DNA of 64,000 bases, from contig NZ_QJRC01000098.1 in the NCBI RefSeq assembly GCF_013393325.1, positions 248,001-312,000 on the forward strand, read 5' to 3'. Shown piece after piece: positions 24,105-32,755 of this stretch. Within the stretch, counting starts at the first letter, position 1, and the number at the start of each line of letters is the position of its first letter. Under the pieces are notes generated by a model. It had not been told where the DNA came from, ran no database searches, and saw nothing but the letters and a program-made list of their open reading frames with translations. The stretch is from Pseudomonas hunanensis. GTDB taxonomy: Bacteria; Pseudomonadota; Gammaproteobacteria; Pseudomonadales; Pseudomonadaceae. The translations under genes were made by a program, and so were the position numbers.

Positions 24105-25901
24105 CTATCCACAACGTGCCCTGTCTCGCACCGGACACTGTGCGCGGTGCAGGTTCAGGGCGGTGTTGATGATGCCAATATGGCTAAACGCCTGGGGGAA
24201 GTTGCCGAGCATGCGCTGGCCCGCCGGGTCGTACTGTTCGGCCAGTAGGCCGAGGTCGTTGCACAGGCCGGTCAGGCGTTCGTACAAGGCCTGCGCTTCT
24301 TGCTGGCGCCCCAGCAACACGTAAACATCGGCCAGCCAGAACGAACACACCAGGAAGGTGCCCTCACCCGGGGTCAAGCCGTCGCTGCAGCTGTCGCTGT
24401 CGTAGCGCAGCAGCAGGCCGTTTTTCAATAGCCGCTGTTCTATCTGTGCCAGCGTGCGCAGAAAGCGTGGGTCATCTGCTGGCAGGAAGCCGGTCAGGGC
24501 AATCTGCAACAGGCTGGCGTCCATTTCGCTTGAACCATAAGCCTGGACAAAGTATTTGCCGCTGGCGTCCAGGCCGTTCTCGCACACTTCGCGGTGAATC
24601 TCGTCAGCCACCTGGCGGTAATGCTGCCCGCGCTCGCGGCCCTCTTCAGTGGTGTCGGCCAGCCCCGCAGCACGGTCGAAGGCGACCCAGGCCATCACCT
24701 TGGAATGCACAAACTGCTGCCGGCCGCCACGCACCTCCCAGATGCCTTCGTCCGGCTCACGCCAGATGCGCTCGACGTAGGGCAGAATCAATCGGGAGAT
24801 GGCGGCGCTGCGTGGGTGACGCGGCAAGCCGCCTTTGATCGCCTGGCTCATGGCATCGGCCAGTTCGCCATAGATGTCCAATTGCATCTGCTGCGAGGCA
24901 GCATTGCCGACTCGCACGGGTTGCGAATGTTCGTAACCGGCCAGCCACGGCAAGGTGTACTCCTGCAGGTCGCGCTCACCGGCCAGGCCGTACATGATCT
25001 GCATCTGCTCGGGGTTGCCGGCTACCGAGCGCAGCAGCCACTCACGCCAGGCCTGGGCCTCGTCGAAGTAGCCGAGGTTCATGAAGGCCAGCAGGGTCAT
25101 GGTGGCGTCGCGCAGCCAGCAGAAACGGTAGTCCCAGTTGCGCTCCCCGCCCACACGCTCGGGCAACGAAGTGGTGACGGCGGCGACGATGCCGCCGGTG
25201 GGGGCGTAGGTCATGGCCTTGAGGGTGAGCAGCGAGCGGCGCACCAGCGCAGTGTATGGGCCTACCTCTGGGCAACGGGCGGCGAAAGCCTGCCATTGGT
25301 CGACAGTTTGGGCCAAGGCCTGTTCGACATCGCAGTTGGGCTGTACCGACAAGTGCGAGGGTTGGTGGCGCAGACTGAAGACGTGGCGCTGGCCCGGGCC
25401 GACGCGAAAGCGGGCAACCGTATGGTGGTCGCGGGCATGCGGGGGCACGGTGCTGCACAGGATCAGCCGGTCCGGGCCTGCCACGGCGCTGAGGGTCAGT
25501 GGGTCGAGCCGCTCGACCCAAGGCACGCTGCGACCGTAGTCGAAGCGCATGACCAGGTCCATTTCGAAGTTGGTTTCGCCAGACAGGCCTTCGACGATGC
25601 GCACCACCGAATTGACCTCACCCAGGGGCATGAAATCGAGCACGCGGGCCCGGCCAGTGGCCGTCACCCAGGTGGTTTCCAGTACCAAGGTATCGTCCAG
25701 GTATTGGCGGCTGCTGTGTTCGATCGGGTCGCAAGGAGATAGGCGCCAGCGGCCATTTTCTTCGTTGCCCAACAGGGCAGCGAATACCGCTGGAGCGTCG
25801 AAGCGCGGCAGGCACAGCCAGTCGAGCGAGCCATCGCGGCTGACCAGGGCGGCGCTGCGGCAGTTGCCCAGCAGGGCGTAGTCTTCGATGTGGGCGGGCA
25901 T
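24105..25901 (-). CDS. Glycoside hydrolase family 15 protein (glucoamylase/trehalase type)
   Basis: 598 residues. N-terminal domain IEDYALLGNCRSAALVSRDGSLDWLCLPRFD, then the (alpha/alpha)6 barrel with NWDYRFCWLRDA and the two catalytic-glutamate motifs DEGIWEVRGG and GEGTFLVCSFW. GH15 enzymes release glucose from alpha-glucans or cleave trehalose; with a trehalose/glucan cluster close by, either is plausible. It lies downstream of zwf on the same strand but is separated by a long REP stem, so it may be transcribed less or on its own. Confidence 0.86.
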   Translation of the reverse strand: MPAHIEDYALLGNCRSAALVSRDGSLDWLCLPRFDAPAVFAALLGNEENGRWRLSPCDPIEHSSRQYLDDTLVLETTWVTATGRARVLDFMPLGEVNSVVRIVEGLSGETNFEMDLVMRFDYGRSVPWVERLDPLTLSAVAGPDRLILCSTVPPHARDHHTVARFRVGPGQRHVFSLRHQPSHLSVQPNCDVEQALAQTVDQWQAFAARCPEVGPYTALVRRSLLTLKAMTYAPTGGIVAAVTTSLPERVGGERNWDYRFCWLRDATMTLLAFMNLGYFDEAQAWREWLLRSVAGNPEQMQIMYGLAGERDLQEYTLPWLAGYEHSQPVRVGNAASQQMQLDIYGELADAMSQAIKGGLPRHPRSAAISRLILPYVERIWREPDEGIWEVRGGRQQFVHSKVMAWVAFDRAAGLADTTEEGRERGQHYRQVADEIHREVCENGLDASGKYFVQAYGSSEMDASLLQIALTGFLPADDPRFLRTLAQIEQRLLKNGLLLRYDSDSCSDGLTPGEGTFLVCSFWLADVYVLLGRQQEAQALYERLTGLCNDLGLLAEQYDPAGQRMLGNFPQAFSHIGIINTALNLHRAQCPVRDRARCG

Positions 25902-25930
25902 TAAGTCTCCTTGGTGTGATCGCCTGTGGC

Positions 25931-26024
25931 GGCCCTTTCGCGGCTAAAGCCGCTCCCACAGGTATCGCATCGGCCCTAAGGGAAGTGGTATCCCTGTGGG
26001 AGCGGCTTTAGCCGCGAAAGGGCC
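25931..26024. repeat. Inverted REP pair between zwf and the GH15 gene
   Basis: Two REP elements in opposite orientation form perfect 32-base arms (25931-25962 and 25993-26024) with a 30-base loop. This long stem at the 3' end of zwf could stop or slow transcription into the GH15 gene. Confidence 0.9.
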
Positions 26025-26045
26025 GGCACAGAATTTACAAAAGTC

Positions 26046-27551
26046 TTACCCCAACCGGTGCCACTCGCGCTTGTCCCGCGCCAGCAATTCATTGCCCGCT
26101 TCGGGCCCATCTTCGCCGGCCGGGTAGCCATGCACATCGCCGCCCTGGGCCCAGGCATCGAGAAACGGCTGCACCGCTCGCCAGCCGTTTTCGATATTGT
26201 CGGCCCGCTGGAACAGGGTCTGGTCACCGGTCAGGCAGTCGTAGATCAGCGTCTCGTAGCCGGTCGCCGGGGTCATCTTGAAGAAGTCCTTGTAGGCAAA
26301 GCCCAGCTCGACATTCTCCATCACCAGCTCCGGCCCGGGCCGCTTTGCCTGCAGGTCGAACCACATGCCTTCGTTGGGCTGGATCTGGATTTTCAGGTAG
26401 TTGGGCTTGGGCCGCTCCAGCTCCGACTCGCGAAACTGCGCATACGGCGCGGGCTTGAAGCAAATGGCGATCTCGGTGTCGCGCACGCTCATGCGCTTGC
26501 CGGTGCGCAGGTAGAACGGCACGCCGGCCCAGCGCCAATTGTCGATCATCACCTTCAGCGCCACGTAGGTTTCGGTCTGGCTCTCAGGCGCGACGTTGGC
26601 CTCCTGGCGGTAACCGGGCAGTTGCTTGCGCCCCTGCTTGCCGGCACTGTACTGGCCACGCACGGAGTTCTTCAGGGCCATTTTTGCCGACCATGGGCGG
26701 ATGGCACCGACCACTTTGGCCTTTTCACCGCGTACCGCATCGGCGCCGAACGCGGCCGGCGGCTCCATGGCCACCATCGCCAGCAACTGGAACAGGTGAT
26801 TGGGTACCATGTCACGCAAGGCGCCGGTGCTGTCATAGAACGCACCACGGGTCTCGACGCCGACGGTTTCTGCTGCGGTGATCTGCACATGGTCGATGTA
26901 GTGGTTGTTCCAGAACGATTCGAACAGGCCGTTGGAGAAGCGGCTGACCAGAATGTTCTGCACCGTTTCTTTGCCCAGATAATGGTCGATGCGGTAGATC
27001 TGCCGCTCGCCCATCACCTTCAGCAGGCAAGCGTTGAGCGCCTCGGCGCTGGCCAGGTCGGTGCCGAAGGGCTTTTCCACCACCACTCGGCGAAAGCCGC
27101 CGGCAGACTCGTCAAGCAAGCCGGCCTGCCCGAGGCGCTGCGCCACTTCGGGGAAGAAGCGCGGCGACGTGGCCAGGTAGAAGATGGCGTTGCCGTGGCT
27201 GGTCTTTTCGATGCGCTTGGCAATGGCTTGGTAAGTCGCCGGGTCGAGGAAGTCGCCTGTCTGGTAATCCAGGCGCTTGGCCAAGCGGGCCCAGAGCTTA
27301 TCGTCGAGGCACTGGTCGCCGCCCTCGCGGCCTTTGTCACGCTCGCGCATGAACGCCTGCAGCCGCTCAGCGAAATCCGCGGCGCTGGCCGCGTTGTGGT
27401 CGACGCCGACGATGCGCAGGTTACGGTCCAGCAGGCCGTCGCGGCTGAGGTTATACAGCGCCGGCATCAGCAGGCGCTTGACCAGGTCGCCATTGGCGCC
27501 GAACAGGAACAGGGTACAAGGGGGTGCAGCGGGAATGGTCTGTTTGGTCAT
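26046..27551 (-). CDS. zwf: Glucose-6-phosphate 1-dehydrogenase
   Basis: 501 residues. NAD(P) site LFLFGANGDLVKRLLMPALYNL (a GAxGDLxxR motif), substrate motif RIDHYLGKETVQN, and FRNHLF-like MVPNHLFQLLAM. It oxidises glucose-6-phosphate to 6-phosphogluconolactone. It overlaps gnd by 4 bases (ATGA), so gnd is translated first and zwf is coupled. P. putida has several zwf paralogues; this one is not beside edd/hexR and, paired with gnd, feeds the oxidative pentose phosphate route. Confidence 0.95.
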   Translation of the reverse strand: MTKQTIPAAPPCTLFLFGANGDLVKRLLMPALYNLSRDGLLDRNLRIVGVDHNAASAADFAERLQAFMRERDKGREGGDQCLDDKLWARLAKRLDYQTGDFLDPATYQAIAKRIEKTSHGNAIFYLATSPRFFPEVAQRLGQAGLLDESAGGFRRVVVEKPFGTDLASAEALNACLLKVMGERQIYRIDHYLGKETVQNILVSRFSNGLFESFWNNHYIDHVQITAAETVGVETRGAFYDSTGALRDMVPNHLFQLLAMVAMEPPAAFGADAVRGEKAKVVGAIRPWSAKMALKNSVRGQYSAGKQGRKQLPGYRQEANVAPESQTETYVALKVMIDNWRWAGVPFYLRTGKRMSVRDTEIAICFKPAPYAQFRESELERPKPNYLKIQIQPNEGMWFDLQAKRPGPELVMENVELGFAYKDFFKMTPATGYETLIYDCLTGDQTLFQRADNIENGWRAVQPFLDAWAQGGDVHGYPAGEDGPEAGNELLARDKREWHRLG

Positions 27552-28531
27552 TCGGCTTTCTTCTCGACGTGGCCACCGAAGCCCAGGCGCATGGCCGAGA
27601 GAATCTTGTCACCATAAGTACCCTGCTGCTGGCGCGAGCGGAAGCGCGCGAACAATGCGCTGGACAACACCGGCACCGGCACCGCCTGCTCGACCGCAGC
27701 GTCGATGGTCCAGCGGCCTTCGCCACTGTCGGACACCGAGCCACTGAACTGCGACAGCTGCGGGTCGGCCACCAGCGCATCGGCGGTAAGGTCGAGCAGC
27801 CACGAGGTCACCACGCTGCCGCGCCGCCACACTTCGGCGATTTCGGCCACGTTCAGGTCAAAGCGCTGGTCTTCCGGCAGCTCGTCGCCGCCTTTGCTGC
27901 GCAGCAGGTCGAAGCCTTCGGCATAAGCCTGCATCAAGCCGTACTCGATACCGTTGTGCACCATTTTCACGTAGTGCCCGGCGCCAGGTGGGCCGGCGTG
28001 GATATAGCCGTGTTCGGCCCGCTGGTGCTCGCCGCTGCGGCCATGGGTACGGGGGATGTCACCCACGCCTGGCGCCAGCGCCTTGAACAGGGGCTCCAGG
28101 CGCTCGAACACGTCCTTTTCGCCACCGATCATCATGCAGTAGCCACGGTCCAGGCCCCATACGCCGCCGGAGGTACCGACGTCCAGGTAATGCAGGCCGC
28201 GCTTGGCCAGTTCTGCGGCGCGGCGCATGTCGTCCTTGTAGAAGGTGTTGCCGCCGTCGATGATCGCATCGCCCGGCTCCAGCAGCTCGGCCAATTGGGC
28301 GATGGTTTGCTCGGTGGGCTCGCCGGCCGGCAGCATCACCCATACGGCACGCGGCGCTTTCAGCTTTTGTACCAGTGCACCGAGGTCGTGCGCGCCCTGG
28401 GCGCCCTCGCCCTCCAGCCCAGTGATGGCTTCACGGTTGCGGTCGTGTACCACGGTGCGATGGCCGGCGCGCATCAGGCGCCTTGCGATGTTGCCGCCCA
28501 TGCGGCCCAGCCCGACGATTCCCAGTTGCAT
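27548..28531 (-). CDS. gnd: 6-phosphogluconate dehydrogenase, decarboxylating (short form)
   Basis: 327 residues, the short YqeC/GntZ-type, not the 470-residue E. coli form. NAD(P) site MQLGIVGLGRMGGNIARRL, then DGGNTFYKDDMRRAAEL and the catalytic-lysine helix GHYVKMVHNGIEYGLMQAY. It converts 6-phosphogluconate to ribulose-5-phosphate and CO2. GGGGAG lies 9 bases before the ATG. A longer upstream frame to 29056 is spurious. First gene of the gnd-zwf unit. Confidence 0.94.
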   Translation of the reverse strand: MQLGIVGLGRMGGNIARRLMRAGHRTVVHDRNREAITGLEGEGAQGAHDLGALVQKLKAPRAVWVMLPAGEPTEQTIAQLAELLEPGDAIIDGGNTFYKDDMRRAAELAKRGLHYLDVGTSGGVWGLDRGYCMMIGGEKDVFERLEPLFKALAPGVGDIPRTHGRSGEHQRAEHGYIHAGPPGAGHYVKMVHNGIEYGLMQAYAEGFDLLRSKGGDELPEDQRFDLNVAEIAEVWRRGSVVTSWLLDLTADALVADPQLSQFSGSVSDSGEGRWTIDAAVEQAVPVPVLSSALFARFRSRQQQGTYGDKILSAMRLGFGGHVEKKAE

Positions 28532-28735
28532 GAGCCGATGCTCCCCTTTCGAAATGGATGACAATACAGTCCAGCTGTTCAGATTAGTCCAGCATGCCGC
28601 CCGAGGGTTCAGCGACGAACGGCAAGACCACGATAAACAAAAAAGTTCCCAAGGCCTGCGAAAGAATTCAAAATGCGCCCCGCGTGAAGCGTCTACGCTT
28701 TGACTTGTCACCAGCCAAAACCGCGAGGTGTGCTC

Positions 28736-28903
28736 ATGGGTACCTTGATGCCTGCAACCCCACCCCAGACACTCTATGTCTCCGTGCGCCGTGATGAGCT
28801 GCGTAAACTGAAGGACGAACGTGACCAACTGCGCCAACAGGTCGCCCAGCTGAACCTGCTGCTGGCGCAACAACGTGATGGCGATAAAGCTGTCAGCCTC
28901 TGA
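28736..28903 (+). CDS. Small coiled-coil protein, unknown function
   Basis: 55 residues from ATG with GAGG 5 bases upstream. After a short proline-containing head, residues about 18-47 form one continuous heptad-like helix (RRDELRKLKDERDQL then RQQVAQLNLLLAQQ). A perfect dyad AAGCGT-CT-ACGCTT lies at 28687-28700, about 36 bases upstream, and could be an operator. It is divergent from gnd. Codon use looks normal; it is probably a real short gene conserved in related strains, but no function can be named. Confidence 0.6.
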   Translation: MGTLMPATPPQTLYVSVRRDELRKLKDERDQLRQQVAQLNLLLAQQRDGDKAVSL

Positions 28904-29438
28904 TCTTCCCTTCCTCCAGTGGGGGCTGTAAGGCTCCCACCTGCTGATCTCCCCGACGTAGCTTTTTAATCCTCCACCAAGCACCAACTTGGTGCACGGC
29001 CCCCTGCTGGCCACAAATTGGCGCACCCGCCAAACACCCCCGACAAACCTTTTCACATCCAGTCACATACGCCAACGTTTGCGTCTATTCCGCACATAAC
29101 AATAGTGACCAGCGGGTCACCTTTTTAGCACTTTCTCTCCTACACTCGGTTTTCGGCCCGCCATTTGCTCATCAGGAAGAGTGACCAAAATAAGTCGAAC
29201 TTTCAGGAAAGCCGGCGGGTCATGAACAAAGAAGGCCAGACGCATTGGGCTACTCCCAATCCTCAGCCTACAACCCCAACCAGTCCAATCGCCTTCGGCC
29301 GGAGCGCCGATCGCGCTGTGCCTGCGCGCACGACCCTGGGGCAAGGAACGCACTACGCAGATTCAAAATTAGAGAGAACCAACACGAAACATCGCCACGG
29401 GTGCCAGCACCCGGCCAAGCATAGGGACGGAGAGAAGT
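28904..29438 (+). promoter_or_regulatory. glgA upstream region with AlgU-like promoter
   Basis: 535 bases without a convincing gene. At 29197-29202 is GAACTT, followed after 17 bases by TCATGA (29220-29225), which resembles the AlgU/RpoE-type promoter (GAACTT-N16/17-TCtgA). This would give a leader of about 205 bases. Hairpins are weak; a GACCAGCGGGTCAC dyad lies at about 29108-29121. Nothing else is supported. Confidence 0.4.
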
Positions 29439-30998
29439 ATGATCAGTGCCGCTGTCGAGCCTCACGTAGATTCATTCAACCCGGACAACCGCGAGCCGCT
29501 CACCCCGGATTTCGCCACGACAGGCAAGGCACCCGGCGCCCAGCGCCAACACAACCCGAACATGCGCAAGATTCTGTTCGTGACCTCGGAAATCGCCGAC
29601 CTGGTGAAAACCGGCGGCCTGGGCGACGTGTCCGCCGCGCTGCCCCGTGCCCTGGCGCACCTGCACGATGTACGGGTGCTCATCCCCGGCTACCGCCAGG
29701 TCATGGAAAGCGACAACCCGATCCATATCGTGGGTGAACTGGGCGGCCACGCGGCCCTGCCGCCGTGCAAGATCGGGCGCATGGACATGGCCGACGGCCT
29801 GGTCATCTACGTGCTGATCTGCCCCGAACTGTATCAACGCGACGGCACACCCTATGGTGCCAACAACGGCCGAGACTGGCCTGACAACCACATTCGCTTC
29901 GCTCGCCTGGGCCTGGCTGCCGCCGAAATCGCCGCTGGCGAAGGCAAGATCCACTGGACGCCGGAAGTGGTGCACGCGCATGACTGGCCCGCCGGCCTGG
30001 CCCCGGCCTACATGCACTGGCGCGGGCTGAGCACGCCCACCCTGTTCACCATCCACAACCTGGCCTACCAGGGAGTATATAGCCGCGGCTGCAGCCCGGA
30101 GCTGGCGATCCCCGACCACGCCATGCAGCAGGAAGGCATGGAGTTCTACGGCAAGTTGTCGTTCCTCAAGGCTGGGCTGGCCTACTCCAGCCACATCACC
30201 ACGGTCAGCGCCACCTATGCGCGGGAAATCACCACCCCGGAATTCGGCTGCGGCCTGGACGGCTTCCTCGCCAGCAAGGCCCAGCAAGGCCTGCTAGGTG
30301 GCATCCCCAACGGTATCGACGAAAGCTGGGACTCGGCCACCGACAAGCACCTGCAGCACAACTTCAGCATCAACGATTGGGAAGGCAAGGCGCGCAACAC
30401 CCATGAAGTGCGCGAGCTGTTCGGCCTGGAAGACTCCGAAGGCCCGCTGTTCGCCGTGGTCTCGCGGCTGGTCTATCAGAAGGGCCTGGACCTGACCCTG
30501 GGCGTGGCCGACTACATCGTCGAACAAGGTGGGCAGATCGCGATCATCGGCCGTGGCGAGCCGGAAGAAGAACAAGCCATGCGCGAACTGGCGCTGCGCC
30601 ACCCAGGGCGTATCGGTGTGCGCATCGGTTTCAATGAAACCGATGCTCGACGGATGTTCGCGGGCAGCGACTTCCTGCTTATGCCGTCGCGCTACGAGCC
30701 TTGCGGCCTCAGCCAGATGTACGCGCAACGCTTCGGCTCACTGCCGGTGGCGCGCAATACAGGCGGCCTGGCCGACACCATCGAGTGCGGCGTCACGGGC
30801 TTCTTGTTCAACGAATCGACCGTCGAGAGCTACCGCCAGGCACTGAGCCGCGCCTTCTATGTATACGGCAAGAAGGACCTGCTCAACGCCATGCGCTGCC
30901 TTTCGATGACCCAGCCATTCAACTGGTGCCAGGCGGTGGAGCCCTACGCCCGCCTGTACGAGGACCTGGTCAAGCAGGCACAACTGAGCCACTACTGA
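29439..30998 (+). CDS. glgA: Glycogen/alpha-glucan synthase
   Basis: 519 residues, GT5 family. The nucleotide-sugar motif KTGGLGDV is at residues 58-65, later PEVVHAHDWPAGLAP, and the C-terminal acceptor-domain SRYEPCGLSQMYAQRFGSLP with TGGLADT. It adds glucose from a nucleotide diphosphate sugar to alpha-1,4-glucan. About 41 residues precede the family-like MRKILFVTSE; the far start is accepted because GGAGAG precedes it, though an internal ATG at 29562 is possible. First gene of glgA-treZ-malQ-treY. No glgC lies in the window. Confidence 0.93.
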   Translation: MISAAVEPHVDSFNPDNREPLTPDFATTGKAPGAQRQHNPNMRKILFVTSEIADLVKTGGLGDVSAALPRALAHLHDVRVLIPGYRQVMESDNPIHIVGELGGHAALPPCKIGRMDMADGLVIYVLICPELYQRDGTPYGANNGRDWPDNHIRFARLGLAAAEIAAGEGKIHWTPEVVHAHDWPAGLAPAYMHWRGLSTPTLFTIHNLAYQGVYSRGCSPELAIPDHAMQQEGMEFYGKLSFLKAGLAYSSHITTVSATYAREITTPEFGCGLDGFLASKAQQGLLGGIPNGIDESWDSATDKHLQHNFSINDWEGKARNTHEVRELFGLEDSEGPLFAVVSRLVYQKGLDLTLGVADYIVEQGGQIAIIGRGEPEEEQAMRELALRHPGRIGVRIGFNETDARRMFAGSDFLLMPSRYEPCGLSQMYAQRFGSLPVARNTGGLADTIECGVTGFLFNESTVESYRQALSRAFYVYGKKDLLNAMRCLSMTQPFNWCQAVEPYARLYEDLVKQAQLSHY

Positions 30999-31012
30999 GC
31001 GGGGGCTGGAAG

Positions 31013-32755
31013 ATGCACAGGCATGGCGCACACTTGTTGGACGCCACGTCGGCGCGCTTCGCCCTCTGGGCACCCGATGCGCGCAGCGTGAGCGTTGAAC
31101 TGGAACAGCAACCGGCCATCGAGCTGCTGCCCGGCGACGATGGCTGGTACACCGGCGTGGCCCCATGCCAGGCCGGTGACCGTTACCACTACCGAATCGA
31201 CGGTGAATTGCTGGTGGCCGACCCGGCCTCACGCTACCAGCCCGACGGCGTACAAGGGCCGAGCCAGGTGGTGAATGTGGCCGGTTACGCCTGGCAACAC
31301 CCGTGGCAAGGCCGGCCTTGGCATGAAGCGGTGATCCAGGAGGTGCATGTTGGCCTGCTCGATGGCTACGCCGGGGTAGCTCGGCAACTGCCGCGCCTGG
31401 CCGAACTCGGCATCAGCGCGATCGAACTGATGCCGCTGGGGCAGTTCCCCGGCGAACGCAACTGGGGCTACGACGGCGTGCTGCCCTACGCGCCGCAGAA
31501 CACCTACGGCAGCCCCGAACAGCTGTGCGCACTGGTCGACCAGGCCCACGGCGAAGGGCTGATGGTATTGGTGGACGTGGTGTACAACCACTTCGGCCCC
31601 GACGGCAATTACCTGCACCAGTACGCCAGCCCGTTCTTCCGCGAAGACCGGCAGACGCCATGGGGCGCGGCCATCGACTTCCGCCGCCCGCAGGTACGCG
31701 AGTACTTCATCCAGAATGCCCTGATGTGGCTGTGCGACTACCGCTGCGACGGCCTGCGCCTGGACGCCGTGCACGCCATCGACCAGCCGGACTTCCTCGT
31801 CGAACTGGCGCAGCGCGTACGCGCTGCAGTGGAACCTGGCCGCCAGGTGTGGCTGGTGCTGGAAAACGAGCACAACCAAGCCGGCCTGCTGGAACAAGGC
31901 TTCGACGCCCAATGGAACGACGACGGCCACAATGCCCTGCACGTGCTGCTGACCGGCGAAACCGAGGGTTACTACGCCGACTACCAGCAACGCCCCATCG
32001 ACCAGTTGGCGCGCTGCCTTGGCGAAGGGTTCGTGTTCCAGGGCGAACCCAACCGGCATGGCACGCCACGCGGCGAACCCAGCGCGCATCTGCCGCCCAG
32101 TGCCTTTGTGTTGTTCCTGCAAAACCACGACCAGATCGGCAACCGCGCGCTCGGTGAACGCCTGACCCGCCTGTGCTCGCCACCGGCCCTGCGTGCGGCC
32201 ACCGGCCTGCTGTTGCTGGCACCGATGATTCCGCTGCTGTTCATGGGCGATGACGACGGCAGCTGCCGGCCATTTCTGTTTTTCACCGATTTCCATGATG
32301 CGCTGGCCGATGCCGTGCGCGAAGGCCGCCGAGGTGAATTCGCCCACTTCACCGCGTTTGCCGACCCCGATCAGCGTGAGCATATTCCCGACCCCAACGC
32401 CGAGCAGACCTTCGAGTCTTCGCGCCCGCAAAACAAGGAGGTGATCGCCGGCTGGCACGGCCTGTACCAGCAGCTACTCGACCTGCGCCGCCGCCACGTC
32501 ATCCCGCACTTGCCCGGCAGCCGTGCACTGGGCGCCGAGGTGCACGGCGACAAGGCGCTGACCGCACGCTGGCGGCTAGGCAATGGCAACACATTGCGCA
32601 TCGACCTGAACCTGGCCGACACCGCGCAAGCCGTCGAGCTGCCCGCGCCACCCGCTCGGCTGTTCGACAGCAGCGACACCCGGCACCCGGATACCCACCT
32701 GGCTGCGTACAGCTGTGTGGTCAGCCTGCTTCCCCCTGCCCAGGAGCGCCTATGA
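31013..32755 (+). CDS. treZ: Malto-oligosyltrehalose trehalohydrolase
   Basis: 580 residues, GH13. It releases free trehalose from the trehalosyl end made by TreY. After the N-terminal beta-domain (RFALWAPDARSVSVEL), catalytic residues are D251 (DGLRLDAVHAI), E284 (LVLENEHN) and D373 (LQNHDQIGN). ATG at 31013 follows GGGGCTGGAAG 14 bases after glgA. The usual MGEE motif after barrel strand 8 reads LFMGDDDGSCRP here. It overlaps malQ by 4 bases (ATGA). Confidence 0.94.
   Translation: MHRHGAHLLDATSARFALWAPDARSVSVELEQQPAIELLPGDDGWYTGVAPCQAGDRYHYRIDGELLVADPASRYQPDGVQGPSQVVNVAGYAWQHPWQGRPWHEAVIQEVHVGLLDGYAGVARQLPRLAELGISAIELMPLGQFPGERNWGYDGVLPYAPQNTYGSPEQLCALVDQAHGEGLMVLVDVVYNHFGPDGNYLHQYASPFFREDRQTPWGAAIDFRRPQVREYFIQNALMWLCDYRCDGLRLDAVHAIDQPDFLVELAQRVRAAVEPGRQVWLVLENEHNQAGLLEQGFDAQWNDDGHNALHVLLTGETEGYYADYQQRPIDQLARCLGEGFVFQGEPNRHGTPRGEPSAHLPPSAFVLFLQNHDQIGNRALGERLTRLCSPPALRAATGLLLLAPMIPLLFMGDDDGSCRPFLFFTDFHDALADAVREGRRGEFAHFTAFADPDQREHIPDPNAEQTFESSRPQNKEVIAGWHGLYQQLLDLRRRHVIPHLPGSRALGAEVHGDKALTARWRLGNGNTLRIDLNLADTAQAVELPAPPARLFDSSDTRHPDTHLAAYSCVVSLLPPAQERL

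Noticed and set aside
29165..29737. Open frame in the glgA leader
   Set aside because: It runs into glgA in another frame, has no family resemblance and no ribosome binding site.
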